NCBI GenBank assembly: GCA_965115815.1
Contig: OZ220465.1
Location: 4,502,315-4,566,314 of the forward strand
Source of the DNA: VXPW01 sp965115815
GTDB taxonomy: Bacteria; Pseudomonadota; Alphaproteobacteria; TMED109
DNA length: 64,000 nucleotides
Direction: 5' to 3'
Shown: positions 19,594-31,912 of the stretch, piece by piece
How the letters are laid out: each line of letters begins with the position of its first letter
Position numbering within the stretch: the first letter of the stretch is position 1
Notes under the pieces: generated by a model
What the model saw: only the letters and a program-made list of their open reading frames with translations
Database searches by the model: none
Told to the model about the DNA's origin: nothing
Translations under genes and position numbers: made by a program

Positions 19594-20603
19594 CCCGACG
19601 CCTCCACCCCCCGGACGGTCGCCCGCACGGCGAACCACTCGCCTTCGGGCATCGTCCGGTAGCGCCGCGCCGGCGGCGGGCGCGTCAGGATCGCGCCACC
19701 CCCAAGGAACGCCTCCAGGTACACGTCCTGTGGCGGCCGGGCCGCGACGACCGCCGGGCTCCGACCCGTCGTCTGTCGCGGACGGGGTCCTCGCGCACGG
19801 GCGGCAATGTCAGGATGCCGTGGCGCTCCAAGGTCTCCAGCATCCCGAGGCCGGCCCCGACCCTGGAGCCGCCCTTCGCGGTCGTCCCGTGAAGGGGCTC
19901 GCAGAGGGTCTTCGCCCGCTCGGTGCGGCGGCAGGGGGAACACCGACCCACGGTCTCCCGAACCTCCGCGATCGGCGGGCGGGTCCGGCGGCGGCCCGAA
20001 CAGGGGATCGACTTCAGGTCGATGATTCGCGGGTCCATGGGGATTCCCGCAGCCACGATTCGACGACAGCATGCGAATCGGCGGGCGCTTGTCAAGCGGT
20101 GCGTGGACGACCCGCCCATGCACCGAAACGTCACCTCCTATCCAAGGCCTGCCGGTATGGGAACACCGCCGTCACCTCGACGCACCTATCCGAATGCCCT
20201 TGCCCCGCCGGGCGATCGACCCGTCGGCGCCTTCGATCCCTACCCGGCCGCCATCCACACCTCCGACGCGGTCCGCCCCGATGGCCCATCTTGGAGAGGG
20301 TCCCTCCTACAACGTCAAGCGCAGATCTCCGGCGGAGGGGAACGGCAGCCCACGGAACCCGCTCCACCGGACCGCACGGCGCGGACCCGCGACCTCCGCG
20401 CGAGGGGCCCGGTCGCGTTGCGGACCCCTCCCCACAAGGCCGGAACGGGGAGCGGAAGCCGAAGATCGACCCACTTCTTGTCAGCCGAACCCCGTGCATC
20501 CGGTCCTCGGCCGCGAGCGAGGGAAAGGGGCACGGAACCATGCCGGATCCGAACCCGTCAGGAAAAACGATTCGTCATCAGTAGGGGGGGTGAGTAGATA
20601 CTC

Positions 20604-22346
<1,743 letters not shown>

Positions 22347-22565
22347 CGGCGGCTTCCTTCCACCCCATCTGCGAAGCCCGCCGGAGGCGGGAACGGAGCC
22401 GCTCGCCCCGGCCGCCGGATTCGCGGCGGGACAAGCCCGGATGCCGCTGCCCATCGGCAGAAATCCCCCCGGAAACCGAGCGGACGGGGCACCGAGGGAG
22501 GGTTCCAACCCGCAATTGCGCCGGCAGACCATCCGAAAGGGGCATTTTCGGGCGGGCACTAGTTA

Positions 22566-24378
22566 GTGCCCGCACCGAAAAAGTACAATGGTTTGACTCT
22601 GAAAGTGGAATCGTGATATAGAGGGGACGAAGAATCCCGCTTTGATGCGGGAATCGGCCGATGAGGTCGAGAATCGGCCGGATGTTCGGGAATCTTCGCG
22701 AGAATTGCCATGCGAAATGTCATTCGCCTGCAGATGGAATTGGGTCAGGTTGCGATCGAGGAGATCGAGATCGACGAGAACTCGCGGGATGACATTCCGC
22801 CGCTGCTGCTCGGGCTTCGGCACGTGTATGCCGACCGGTCGGTTCGTGCCCGGTGGTTCGAGATCCTGGAGCAGGGGATCCTTCCCGAGGTGTCCCACAC
22901 GAAAGGGCGTCCCGGCATGGAGCTGTGGAGGATCCTCGTGATGGGTCTCCTGAAGCAGGTCCTAGGGTGTGACTTCGATCGTCTGCACGAGCTGGTGAAC
23001 CAACACCATACCGTTCGGAAGTTTCTGGGACACTCCGGCTTCTGGGACGAGACCCGGTACCGGTATCCCACGGTGGTACACAACGTGAGCCTGCTGACGC
23101 CGGACGTGCTGGGGGAGGTGTTGCAGCTGATCGCGGAGAGCGGCCATGCGCGGGTGCGGAAGCGGAAGCGGAAGAGCGGCCCGGGCGGTCGCCCGTCGAA
23201 GGAGCCCCTGCGGGGCCGCTGTGATTCGTTCGTGGTGAAGACGGATGTGCACTTCCCGACGGATGTCAACCTGCTGTGGGATGCGATGCGTTGCCTGGTG
23301 CGCGAGACGGGCCGCTCAGCCCTGCGGGCGGGGGTGTCCGGAGGGCGGCAGTGGCGGCATCGGAGCCGGAGGCTGCAGCGGCTCTTTCAGAAGGTTCGGC
23401 GGACCCGGCGGGCCCGTCCGGGGCCGATCCAAGCGTACCTCGACGCCTGCTGGGAGGAGGTCCGACGGGCGGAAGCGACGGTTCCCGCGCTTCGGGAGCA
23501 AGGCGTCGGAGCCCCCAGGATTCTCCGGATCGAGTCGTACCTCAAGCATGCCCGGAGGCAGCTCGACCCAGTGGACCGCCGCCTGCGGAAAGGCGAGAAG
23601 ATCCCGCAGGAAGAGAAGGTGGTTTCGATCTTCGAGGAGCACACGCGCGGGTGTGTGAAGGGCAAGGCCGGGGTTCCGGTGGAACTCGGAGTGCCGGTGG
23701 CCGTGCTGGAGGACCAGCACGGCTTCCTCCTACACTCCCGGATCCTGTGGGAAGGCGGAGACGTGGATCCTGCCGTACCCATGATCCGGGAAGCGCAGGC
23801 CCGCTTCCCCGACCTCCGCCTGTGCAGCTTCGATCGGGGGTTCCACAGCCCCTCCAACCGGATCGCACTGGACGAACTGCTGGATCACAACGTGCTTCCG
23901 AAGAAGGGAAAACTCGGTCCGGCCGACCGGAAACGGGCCGCCGACCCGACGTTCCGGGAGATGCGCCGGCAGCATCCGGCCTTGGAGTCCGCCATCAATA
24001 ATCTCGAGCAGCGCGGCATGGACCGGGTCCTGTCGTATGGGGCGGAGGGTTTTGCGCGGATGGTGGCGCTCTCCATGGTGGCCTTCAATGTCCACCGCAT
24101 CGGGTTGCTGCTGCAGAGACAGGCCCGGGCCCAAGCCCGACGACGACGAAGACGCGCCGCCTGACAGCGGCGCCCCTCCACCCCGTCCGCAAAGCTCGCC
24201 GGGAGCGGGAACGGAACCGCTCGCCCTAGCGTCCGGATTCTGGGTGGGAAGGGCCCGGATGCCGCTGCGAATCGGCAGGAATCCCCTGGAAACGGAGCGA
24301 CCGGAGGCCCCGGAGGGTGGGTCCAACCCGAAATTTCGCCGGAAGGGCCGCCAAAATGACCATTTTCGGTGCGGGCAC
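22566..24378 (+). mobile_element. ISNCY-like element, subtype A, copy 3 (complete)
   Basis: 1813 bp with intact ends. Left flank TAGTTA (22560-22565) directly abuts the right end of the subtype B element; right flank is TAGTAG. The flanks do not match as a duplication, so one side has recombined or drifted. Confidence 0.85.
22710..24164 (+). CDS. ISNCY-like transposase, intact
   Basis: 484 residues, same architecture as the copy at 16509-17963, with all catalytic-candidate blocks present (FVVKTDVHFPTD, LCSFDRGFHSP, HPALESAINNLEQ). Differences from the other intact copies are scattered single substitutions. A start at MRNVIRLQMELGQ is supported by conservation of this Met across copies; GAATTG precedes it and no strong ribosome site is seen. 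Confidence 0.8.
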   Translation: MRNVIRLQMELGQVAIEEIEIDENSRDDIPPLLLGLRHVYADRSVRARWFEILEQGILPEVSHTKGRPGMELWRILVMGLLKQVLGCDFDRLHELVNQHHTVRKFLGHSGFWDETRYRYPTVVHNVSLLTPDVLGEVLQLIAESGHARVRKRKRKSGPGGRPSKEPLRGRCDSFVVKTDVHFPTDVNLLWDAMRCLVRETGRSALRAGVSGGRQWRHRSRRLQRLFQKVRRTRRARPGPIQAYLDACWEEVRRAEATVPALREQGVGAPRILRIESYLKHARRQLDPVDRRLRKGEKIPQEEKVVSIFEEHTRGCVKGKAGVPVELGVPVAVLEDQHGFLLHSRILWEGGDVDPAVPMIREAQARFPDLRLCSFDRGFHSPSNRIALDELLDHNVLPKKGKLGPADRKRAADPTFREMRRQHPALESAINNLEQRGMDRVLSYGAEGFARMVALSMVAFNVHRIGLLLQRQARAQARRRRRRAA

Positions 24379-24487
24379 TAGTAGTACGGAAACGTTGGAT
24401 TGGGGGCTGCAGGCATGAGCTGGCCCCGATGCTCAGACCTGACACCTGATCCATAGAGGCCCAATAATCCCATTGTGTTCTTTATCT
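24379..24487. mobile_element. IS630-type MITE fragment
   Basis: Starts with the IS630-like end TAGTAGTACGGAAACG and matches the first about 110 bp of the 240-bp MITE at 47689-47929. Its right side is cut by the IS66 element starting at 24488. Confidence 0.65.
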
Positions 24488-24955
24488 GTATCTACTCACC
24501 CCCCCCCTACTGATGACGAATCGTTTTTCCTGACGGGTTCGGATCCGGCATGGTTCCATGCCCCTTTCCCTCGCTCGCGGCCGAGGACCGGATGCACGGG
24601 GTTCGGCTGACAAGAAGTGGGTCGATCTTCGGCTTCCGCTCCCCGTTCCGGCCTTGTGGGGAGGGTCCGCAACGCGACCGGGCCCCTCGCGCGGAGGTCG
24701 CGGGTCCGCGCCCTGCGGTCCGGTGGAGCGGGTTCCGTGGGCTGCCGTTCCCCTCCGCCGGAGATCTGCGCTTGACGTTGTAGGAGGGACCCTCTCCAAG
24801 ATGGGCCATTGGGGCGGACCGCGTCGGAGGTGTGGATGGCGGCCGGGTAGGGATCGACGGCGACGACGGGTCGATCGCCCGGCGGGGCAAGGGCATTCGG
24901 ATAGGTGCGTCGAGGTGACGGCGGTGTTCCCATACCGGCAGGCCTTGGATAGGAG

Positions 24956-25288
24956 GTGACGTTTCGGTGCATGGGCGGGTCGTCCACGCACCGCTTGACC
25001 AGCGCCCGCCGATTCGCATGCTGTCGTCGAATCGTGGCTGCGGGAATCCCCATGGACCAGCGAATCATCGACCTGAAGTCGACCCCCTGTTCGGGCCGCT
25101 GCGAGCACCTTCACTGGACGACAGCAAAGGGCGGCTCCAGGGTTGGGGCCGGCCTCGGGATGCTGGAGACCTTGGAGCGCCGCGGCGTCCTGACGCGCCC
25201 GCCGCCGGCGCGGCGCTACCGGACGATGCCCGAAGGCGAGCGGTTCGCTGTGCGGGCGGCAATCCGGGCGGTGGAGGCGTCGGGATGA
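24956..25288 (+). CDS. IS66-element ORF1 (accessory), function unknown
   Basis: 110 codons starting GTGACGTTTCGG, or an ATG five codons later; an AGGAGGTG lies at the start. Its TGA overlaps the ATG of tnpC (ATGA at 25285-25288), which argues that this frame is the translated one. The C-terminal half GLGMLETLERRGVLTRPP faintly recalls the end of DUF4338 N-terminal regions. The classical IS66 helpers TnpA and TnpB are not present. This is the short version; the longer version at 56771-57334 contains an extra segment. Confidence 0.45.
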   Translation: MTFRCMGGSSTHRLTSARRFACCRRIVAAGIPMDQRIIDLKSTPCSGRCEHLHWTTAKGGSRVGAGLGMLETLERRGVLTRPPPARRYRTMPEGERFAVRAAIRAVEASG

Positions 25289-26760
25289 CGAGCGTCGCCG
25301 GCACCTCCCTGCGCCAAGAGGTCGACGCCTTCCAGAAGCGGTTCCAGGATCTCCGCACGCAAGGCACGGTCTCCCCGGAGTGCGAGGCGCTCGTCCGCGG
25401 CCTGCTGATGCTGCTCCAGCTGCTGCTGGCCGTGCTCCTGGAGAAGGCCACGCGCAAGACGAGCCGGAACTCCGGTCTGCCGCCGTCCCAGACGGACCCG
25501 GACGAGAGCGCGCGGCGCACCGGGAGCCACGGCAAGGGCCCGAAGCCGAACCCGCAGACGGGCGGCCACCGGCGCACGACCACCGTCCAGGAGACGATCA
25601 CCGTCGATGCCTGCGACGCTTGCGGCGCCGACCTCGACGACGTCGACCCCGTCGATCGGGAGCGCCGCGTCCTCTACGACATCGTGTTCGAAGTCGTCGA
25701 GCGCCGCGTCGACGCCGAGATCAAGGAATGCCCGAAGTGCCGGGCCCGGACCAAGGGCCGGTTCCCAGACCTCATGCCGGGGCCCGTGCAGTACGGTGTC
25801 CGCATCCAGGCCTTGGTCCTCAACCTGCTGATCGCCCAGATGCTGTCCCTGCGCCGTGCCGTCTCGCTCGTGCACGCGATCTCCGGCATCAAGCTCTCCG
25901 AGGCGACCTGTCTCGGCTATGTCCGGCGCTTTCAGGATGCGCTCGCATCCTGGGAGGAGGTCGCCGTGGCCCATCTCCTGCAACGCCCGGCCTTGCATGT
26001 CGATGAGACCGGATTCCGGGTCGCCGGCAAGACCCAATGGCTCCATGTCGTCACCGACGGCACCCTGACCGTGAAGTTCCCGCACCGCAAGCGCGGTCGG
26101 GAGGCGATCGAAGAGATCGGCATCCTCCCGCGCTACCAGGGCGTCCGGGTCCACGACTGCTGGGCTGCGTACATGGGCTACGAGCAGTGCCGCCACCAGC
26201 TGTGCGGCAGCCACCTGCTGCGCGAACTGGCCTTCGTCGTCGAGTCCAACGGCTACCGCTGGGCGCGATTGATGAAGAGCCTGCTGCGCGAGGTCTGCCA
26301 CAGGGTCAACCAGAGCGCATCCAAGGCCTTGAACGAGACCGACCGCCGGGCCGTGCGCAAGCGCTACCGCACCCTCCTCACCCAAGGCGCCAAGGAGTTG
26401 CCCGATATCCCGCCGCGGACGAAAGGAACCCGGGGACGCATCGCAAAGTCCGACGCCCACAACCTGCATGAACGTCTCGGGAAACACGAGACGTCCGTCC
26501 TCCGCTTCATGAAAGACCCCGACGTCAGCTTCACCAACAATGCCGGAGAACAGAAGATCCGAATGACCAAGGTCAAGATCAAAGTGTCCGGATGTTTCCG
26601 CACCATGCTCCACGCAACCGCATGGTGCCGAGGCTCCAGCTTCCTCACCTCCATGGAGGCACTCGGCTACAACCCTCTCGTCGCCATCCACATCGCCCTC
26701 GACGGAAAGGCCGCAGACATCCTCAACGAGCACTATGGCCAACCCGACCCCAACAAGGGG
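25285..26760 (+). CDS. IS66 transposase TnpC, stop codon lost by fusion
   Basis: 492 codons matching the intact TnpC: N-terminal coiled region, a lysine/proline-rich KATRKTSRNSGLPPSQTD segment (about 54-71), a zinc-finger-like pair CDACGAD and CPKCRAR, then the DDE core with LLQRPALHVDETGFRVAGK and VHDCWAAYMGYEQCRHQLC. The last codons PNKG read on into ISNCY DNA because the IS66 terminus and stop are missing, adding about 90 foreign residues (to 27036). The catalytic core is intact, but the element has lost its right end and should be immobile. Confidence 0.8.
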
Positions 26761-28479
26761 TTCGAGAATCGGCCGGATTTTCGGGAATCTTCGCGAGAAT
26801 TGCCATGCGAAACGTCATTCGCCTGCAGATGGAATTGGGTCAGGTTGCGATCGAGGAGATCGAGATCGACGAGAACTCGCGGGATGACATTCCGCCGCTG
26901 CTGCTCGGGCTTCGGCACGTGTATGCCGACCGGTCGGTTCGTGCCCGGTTGTTCGAGATCCTGGAGCAGGGGATCCTTCCCGAGGTGTCCCACACGAAAG
27001 GGCGTCCCGGCATGGAGCTGTGGAGGATCCTCGTGATGGGTCTCCTGAAGCAGGTCCTGGGGTGTGACTTCGATCGTCTGCACGAGCTGGTGAACCAACA
27101 CCATACCGTTCGGAAGTTTCTGGGACACTCCGGCTTCTGGGACGAGACCCGGTACCGGTATCCCACGGTGGTACACAACGTGAGCCTGCTGACGCCGGAC
27201 GTGCTGGGGAAGGTGTTGCAGCTGATCGCGGAGAGCGGCCATGCGCTGGTGCGGAAGCGGAAGCGGAAGCGGAAGAGCGGCCCGGGCGGTCGCCCGTCGA
27301 AGGAGCCCCTGCGGGGCCGCTGTGATTCGTTCGTGGTGAAGACGGATGTGCACTTCCCGACGGATGTCAACCTGCTGTGGGATGCGATGCGTTGCCTGGT
27401 GCGCGAGACGGGCCGCTCAGCCCTGCGGGCGGGGGTGTCCGGAGGGCGGCAGTGGCGGCATCGGAGCCGGAGGCTGCAGCGGCTCTTTCAGAAGGTTCGG
27501 CGGACCCGGCGGGCCCGTCCGGGGCCGATCCAGGCGTACCTCGACGCCTGCTGGGAGGAGGTCCGACGGGCGGAAGCGACGGTTCCCGCGCTTCGGGAGC
27601 AAGGCGTCGGAGCCCCCAGGATTCTCCGGATCGAGTCGTACCTCAAGCATGCCCGGAGGCAGCTCGACCAAGTGGACCGCCGCCTGCTGAAGGGCGAGAA
27701 GATCCCGCAGGAAGAGAAGGTGTTTTCGATCTTCGAGGAGCACACGCGCTGGTGCGTGAAGGGCAAGGCCGGGGTTCCGGTGGAACTCGGAGTGCCGGTG
27801 GCCGTGCTGGAGGATCAGCACGGCTTCCTCCTACACTCCCGGATCCTGTGGGAAGGCGGAGACGTGGATCATGCCGTGCCCATGATCCGGGAAGCGCAGG
27901 CCCGCTTCCCCGACCTCCGCCTGTGCAGCTTCGATCGGGGGTTCCACAGCCCCTCCAACCGGATCGCACTGGACGAACTGCTGGATCACAACGTGCTTCC
28001 GAAGAAGGGAAAACTCGGTCCGGCCGACCGGAAACGGGCCGCCGACCCGACGTTCCGGGAGATGCGCCGGCAGCATCCGGCCGTGGAGTCCGCCATCAAT
28101 AATCTCGAGCAGCGCGGCATGGACCGGGTCCTGTCGTATGGGGCGGAGGGTTTTGCGCGGATGGTGGCGCTCTCCATGGTGGCCTTCAATGTCCACCGCA
28201 TCGGGTTGCTGCTGCAGAGACAGGCCCGGGCCCAAGCCCGACGACGACGAAGACGCGCCGCCTGACAGCGGCGCCCCTCCACCCCGTCCGCAAAGCTCGC
28301 CGGGAGCGGGAACGGAACCGCTCGCCCTAGCGTCCGGATTCTGGGTGGGAAGGGCCCGGATGCCGCTACGAATCGGCAGGAATCCCCTGGAAACGGAGCG
28401 ACCGGAGGCCCCGGAGGGTGGGTCCAACCCGAAATTTCGCCGGAAGGGCCGCCAAAATGACCATTTTCGGTGCGGGCAC
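26761..28479 (+). mobile_element. ISNCY-like element, subtype A, copy 4 (5' end lost)
   Basis: Joins IS66 DNA at 26760/26761, about 100 bp inside its normal left end. The right end is intact at 28479, followed by TAGATAC, an IS66 terminal sequence. The pair probably arose by deletion between neighbouring elements. Confidence 0.8.
26805..28265 (+). CDS. ISNCY-like transposase, intact (486 residues)
   Basis: Full-length transposase from MRNVIRLQMELGQ to the Arg-rich tail. The basic linker is two residues longer than in other subtype A copies (RKRKRKRKSGPGG), an in-frame gain of one AAGCGG unit, the same site where subtype B carries its long repeat. The element lacks its left terminal repeat, so the enzyme could act only in trans. 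Confidence 0.8.
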   Translation: MRNVIRLQMELGQVAIEEIEIDENSRDDIPPLLLGLRHVYADRSVRARLFEILEQGILPEVSHTKGRPGMELWRILVMGLLKQVLGCDFDRLHELVNQHHTVRKFLGHSGFWDETRYRYPTVVHNVSLLTPDVLGKVLQLIAESGHALVRKRKRKRKSGPGGRPSKEPLRGRCDSFVVKTDVHFPTDVNLLWDAMRCLVRETGRSALRAGVSGGRQWRHRSRRLQRLFQKVRRTRRARPGPIQAYLDACWEEVRRAEATVPALREQGVGAPRILRIESYLKHARRQLDQVDRRLLKGEKIPQEEKVFSIFEEHTRWCVKGKAGVPVELGVPVAVLEDQHGFLLHSRILWEGGDVDHAVPMIREAQARFPDLRLCSFDRGFHSPSNRIALDELLDHNVLPKKGKLGPADRKRAADPTFREMRRQHPAVESAINNLEQRGMDRVLSYGAEGFARMVALSMVAFNVHRIGLLLQRQARAQARRRRRRAA

Positions 28480-28623
28480 TAGATACCATCAGTCGGGAAC
28501 TCCGCGGGTCCCGGGCTGAGGGTTCCGCCGCGCACCGGCCGCACCACGTCCTCGGTGCCGCAGTGGCCGGCGGGCGAGGTTCTCGGCCCACTCCCGGCAT
28601 CCGGATCACGTCCCGCAGGCTGA
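28480..28623. other. Short unexplained spacer between elements
   Basis: Starts with TAGATAC (IS66 end) and then about 140 bp of GC-rich sequence with no recognisable gene. It ends at the TGA target of the 183-bp MITE. Confidence 0.4.
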
Positions 28624-28806
28624 GAGCCTGTACGGAAACTATTGAGCGGTCCCGATTCTGGCCGCTCGTGCAAAGTATCGGCGTCGGAGAGACCGCTCCG
28701 AAAGCAATCTGACAGATGTGGAATGGGCTTGTCTGATCCCGATGTACTCTCCAGCCACATCGCAGATACCAGAATCGGGGCCGCTCCATAGTTTCCGCAC
28801 AGGCTC
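28624..28806. mobile_element. 183-bp MITE with GAGCCTGT ends, copy 1
   Basis: Inverted ends GAGCCTGTACGGAAACTA and the complement of GAGCCTGTGCGGAAACTA, flanked by TGA on both sides (28621-28623, 28807-28809). The second copy, also 183 bp, is at 46107-46289 in opposite orientation, flanked by TCA. TNA duplications of 3 bp are known for IS5-family (IS1031-type) elements. Confidence 0.8.
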
Positions 28807-28810
28807 TGAG

Positions 28811-29391
28811 GCGCGCGCCGGGCGGCGTCCGGTCGATGCCTCGACCACCGCGTCCGGCGCCGGCGCGGACGGGCCTTGCGCCCTCGCCGGGGTGCGCCCC
28901 GAAGCCCTGCAGCTGCCCGCCCGCCGCGCCCAGGGATGTGCAGCACCCTGTGGCGGCTTCGCACCGGCGCCGGCCTGGGGGGCGCGTTCGTTCGCCACCA
29001 GCGCCCGGCTCGGAGGGCCCATCTCGACCCAGACTTGGAAATCGGCAGTCCCAAGCCTGCGCGCTCTCGGGATCCCGAAGCCCCGGAAGCACCGACGTGC
29101 AGCGACACCTGCACGCCGTGGAAAGATGGTCGGGACGAGCAGCGGAACATCGTCGAAGACGCGGAAAGGAGAGCTGTTCCGGTTGATAAGGGTGCGGATG
29201 GCGGGATCGCCGTGCGGCCCGGGCGCCGGCTGATGCGGTACTTCGCCGGCGGATCGGGCCTCTGGCTCCCCCATACCGGGCGGCACGGGGGGACCCGCCG
29301 GACCTCGCACCGATCGACCTCGGAACGCTGCCCACCCACACAGGAGGCTGCTGCGAGGCAGGCGAAGGCGCCGCTGGAGAGAGGGTGCGCA
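28811..29391. other. Unidentified, probably decayed gene remnant
   Basis: The region before the ISAs1-type copy has no intact gene. One minus-strand frame (about 28960-29220) reads IRTLINRNSSPFRVFDDVPL and further protein-like sequence, but is followed by low-complexity Ala/Arg/Pro translation. I cannot assign it to a family. Confidence 0.35.
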
Positions 29392-29400
29392 CCGAGAAGG

Positions 29401-31537
29401 CAAGGAGATCCCATGCTTGTTGCTGTGATGCGATCGGAGTTTTGATCGCGGCGCGGGTCGCCGCGTTCGAGTCTGCGATTGTGAGAGGTGCGGACGTCTG
29501 CGGCCCGGTGGCGGCGCGGAGCGGGGCGCGAGGGGTCCGTTTCGGCGGATCCGGGGCGAGCGAGAGGCCGGTCGGGTTGGGTGGCCAGGCTCGGATACTT
29601 TTGCCGGTTTCGGTCGGGGTGTGCGCGCGGTCCGCCGGGTCTTGTGACGGCGTGCAGGACCGGCTTGCGCGGGTCGGCATAGGGGTGGCGGGCGTCGGCG
29701 AAGCGGTGGAAGGGCTGGGGCAGCTTCCGCGGGTGGTGGAGGATGACGGCAAGGGCGAGGGTGTGGAGGATCGCGTGGTTTGCGGGCGCGGTGCGGGCCC
29801 GGAGCCTGGAGTCGTCTTCGCGGAAGGTGGCGTCGCGGATGGGGGGATGGCGTTCGACCCCCAGGGACCGCGGTTCCCTGCGAGTAACGGGTGCGGCGAG
29901 GCGCGGTCGGCCGCGACCGAGGTCCTGCCGGAGGCGTGCTCGGTGGTCCGTTTTCCGGATTTCTTGAATTCGACGCGCCGGGTGACACGGAAGATCGGTT
30001 GGACATGAGGATCGTGGATCATCTTCGCGGGCGGGGTGAAGACTTCGATGCTGCGCGGCTCGATGCGGCCGTGCTCGAGCGTGGGCGTTTCGCTGTAGCG
30101 TCCCGTGCTCGTGGTCTCCCAGTTGATGCTCTCGAACGTCTCGAAGGTCTTGGAAGCGTGGCCCTTGACCGTCATCATCCCGTCGGCGTCCTGGGTCTCG
30201 ACGATCCGCCGTGCCGTCTCGCGGGGGGGGGTGTGGAGCGCGTCGAGCGTGCGCAGACGACGGCCACCGGCGCGATCTCGAGCGCGGCGTGGACGGCGGC
30301 GATCTCCCCGCCCTCGTCGGGATCGTTGAGGATCGAGACCGGCATGCCGGTCCCGTGCTCGATCCGCGAGACCGTCTCGTACTGATCCTCGCCGGTGCGG
30401 TGGGCGCCGCGCATGCGCGTGCCGTCGATCGCGATCGCGTGGCCGACCCGCAGGCGCGGCTGCGCCCAGCGCCGCAGAGCCTCCTCGATCCACGCCGGGT
30501 CGGGGTTCTGCAGCAGCACCCGGTGCACGGTCGATTGGGACACCGGTTCCTGCCGGCCGGTGTCCGGGTTCTTCCACGCACCGATCTGCGCCAGATCCTT
30601 CTGCGTCATCGCCTTCGCGGAGCGTGCTGCCGCCACCGCGCCGTGCCGATTCGCCCGCCGCGCCCGCACCCTCACGCACCGCACCGAGGCGATGCCGTGC
30701 GTGCGCCCCCGCGCGCGCTGGACGTCGGAAAGCGCCGCATCATGCGGGTACATCGAGCGCAACGCCCGCGCCGACCGGCCGCTCTGCGTCGCCTGCAACG
30801 CCCACGCCGCGGGAAGCGGCGCACGATCCCGCAACCGACGACCGGCATCGCGACGCAGCGGAACCCCGTACCGATCCTTCGCCTCCCCGTGCGGATCGGT
30901 AGAGCGCCCGTGGGCGCGCGCATCGCCCTTGCTCCTGCCCACGTACTTCCAGTTCGCCGCCTGGTACAGGGTGCCGCGGAACTTCGTCGGCGAGACCCAC
31001 GACTCCGCCACCCGCAATAGAGTGCCGTACGCAGCCTCCTCGTCGTCGCTGAGACACCGCTGCATCCGTGACCACGCACACGAGGCAAGACCCCGAAACA
31101 CCCGGCGACCCCCCAGAATCACAAACCTCGTGGGGTTTCCGATCCGGTGCAACCGCTCCAACGGTTCCTTGCGGCGCCCGCCCATCCAACGGTCCCGCGG
31201 CGCACAGCGGAAGGCGCCCGTCTGCCCGCCCGCAGCGCCCATCCACCGCCCGCGCCACGGGAACACGGAGCGCAGACCTCGACCCGCAAACTGCTTGAAA
31301 CCAGGATCGTGATGACGGTCCACCACACGGTTCCAGCGGCACACCTCATCCGGCCGCGCAAGACGCACCACCACATCCCGGAGCGCAAACCCCTCCGGAG
31401 TCGTCTCGAAAACATCCGCGGCGCGTTCCATGACCACCACGGATACCACGCCGCTTCACCAACAGTCAGCACACATCCGAATCCTCCGGACCCCGCGGAA
31501 CCCAGCCTTCCAACCAACCTAGCGTGGGATGGTCTTG
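29401..31537 (-). mobile_element. ISAs1-type element with DruA fusion, decayed copy with 9-bp duplication
   Basis: Ends CAAGGAGATCCCATGC (29401) and the complement of CAAGACCATCCCACGC (31537). The direct repeat CCGAGAAGG is perfect at 29392-29400 and 31538-31546. 2137 bp, nearly the same length as the copy at 3627-5756. Confidence 0.85.
29620..31449 (-). pseudogene. DruA-ISAs1 fusion transposase, frameshifted and substituted
   Basis: The first about 400 codons (31449 down to about 30250) follow the intact 604-residue protein, including the DruA-like region and AIAIDGTRMRG around the first catalytic Asp. Small indels at about 30225-30265, including a run of nine G, shift the frame. The rest is found in other frames. 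Relative to the intact copy the differences are strongly skewed to A-to-C and T-to-G. Confidence 0.8.
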
Positions 31538-31658
31538 CCGAGAAGGAGGCGCTGTCGGAATCCTCAGTTCCCTGCCGACGGGGCGCACATGACAAGACTC
31601 ATGGGAGTTGCGGCTGCATGCGAACCGGGAGGTCCGGCCGATGCTGCTCCCGGATCAC

Positions 31659-31697
31659 GTACGAATCCCGGGGTCGGCCCGACCTCGGGATTCGTAC
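31659..31697. other. Long hairpin downstream of tRNA-Ser
   Basis: The stem GTACGAATCCCGGGGTCGG pairs with CCGACCTCGGGATTCGTAC almost perfectly (mispairs of G-T type only) with a one-base loop. It lies 47 bp beyond the tRNA 3' end on its reading strand and lacks a T tract. It could be a terminator or a protein-binding palindrome. Confidence 0.45.
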
Positions 31698-31743
31698 CGC
31701 CGCGGTACGGATCCTCGATGTTCCGCAAGCCATGGATCGGTCA

Positions 31744-31833
31744 TGGCGGAGGGAGAGGGATTCGAACCCTCGGTACGCTTGCGCGCACAACGGTTTTCGA
31801 GACCGCCCCGTTCGACCGCTCCGGCATCCCTCC
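31744..31833 (-). tRNA. tRNA-Ser (anticodon CGA)
   Basis: The minus strand reads GGAGGGA (acceptor), a D-arm region GCCGGAGCGGTCGAAC, an anticodon arm with loop CTCGAAA giving anticodon CGA, a long class II variable arm (GTGCGCGCAAGCGTACC), the T arm AGGGTTCGAATCCCT, then TCCCTCC, G and an encoded CCA. The 90-nt length and long variable arm fit serine. Decodes UCG. Confidence 0.95.
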
Positions 31834-31912
31834 TGCGCTGCGATTGACTCGGCCGACGGGGCCCGGCCCCCGATCCCTGCGTCCTGCGGGCCGTCCGGTC
31901 GAATCCGGCCGC

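Larger units (their letters stand above)
16288..20601 (-). mobile_element. IS66-family element split by ISNCY-like copy 2
   Basis: Left end GTAACTA begins at 16288 and is cut after seven bases by the ISNCY-like insertion. The remainder (CTCACCCC onward) resumes at 18114 and runs to the right end GTGAGTAGATAC at 20601. The left flank is chromosomal DNA after the NACHT gene, but the right flank is the interior of another ISNCY-like element. No 8-bp duplication is therefore present, and the element has taken part in a rearrangement. Confidence 0.75.
24488..26760 (+). mobile_element. IS66-family element, 3' end lost
   Basis: Begins with GTATCTACTCACCC and ends at AACAAGGGG without the final GTGAGTAGTTAC. 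The sequence passes without a break into the 5' untranslated part of an ISNCY-like element. Contains two coupled genes, ORF1 and tnpC, as in the copy at 53182-55467. Confidence 0.8.

Noticed and set aside
27986..30679. 897-codon minus-strand frame
   Set aside because: Runs through several unrelated elements (ISNCY, MITE, ISAs1); only a piece coincides with the frameshifted ISAs1 transposase.
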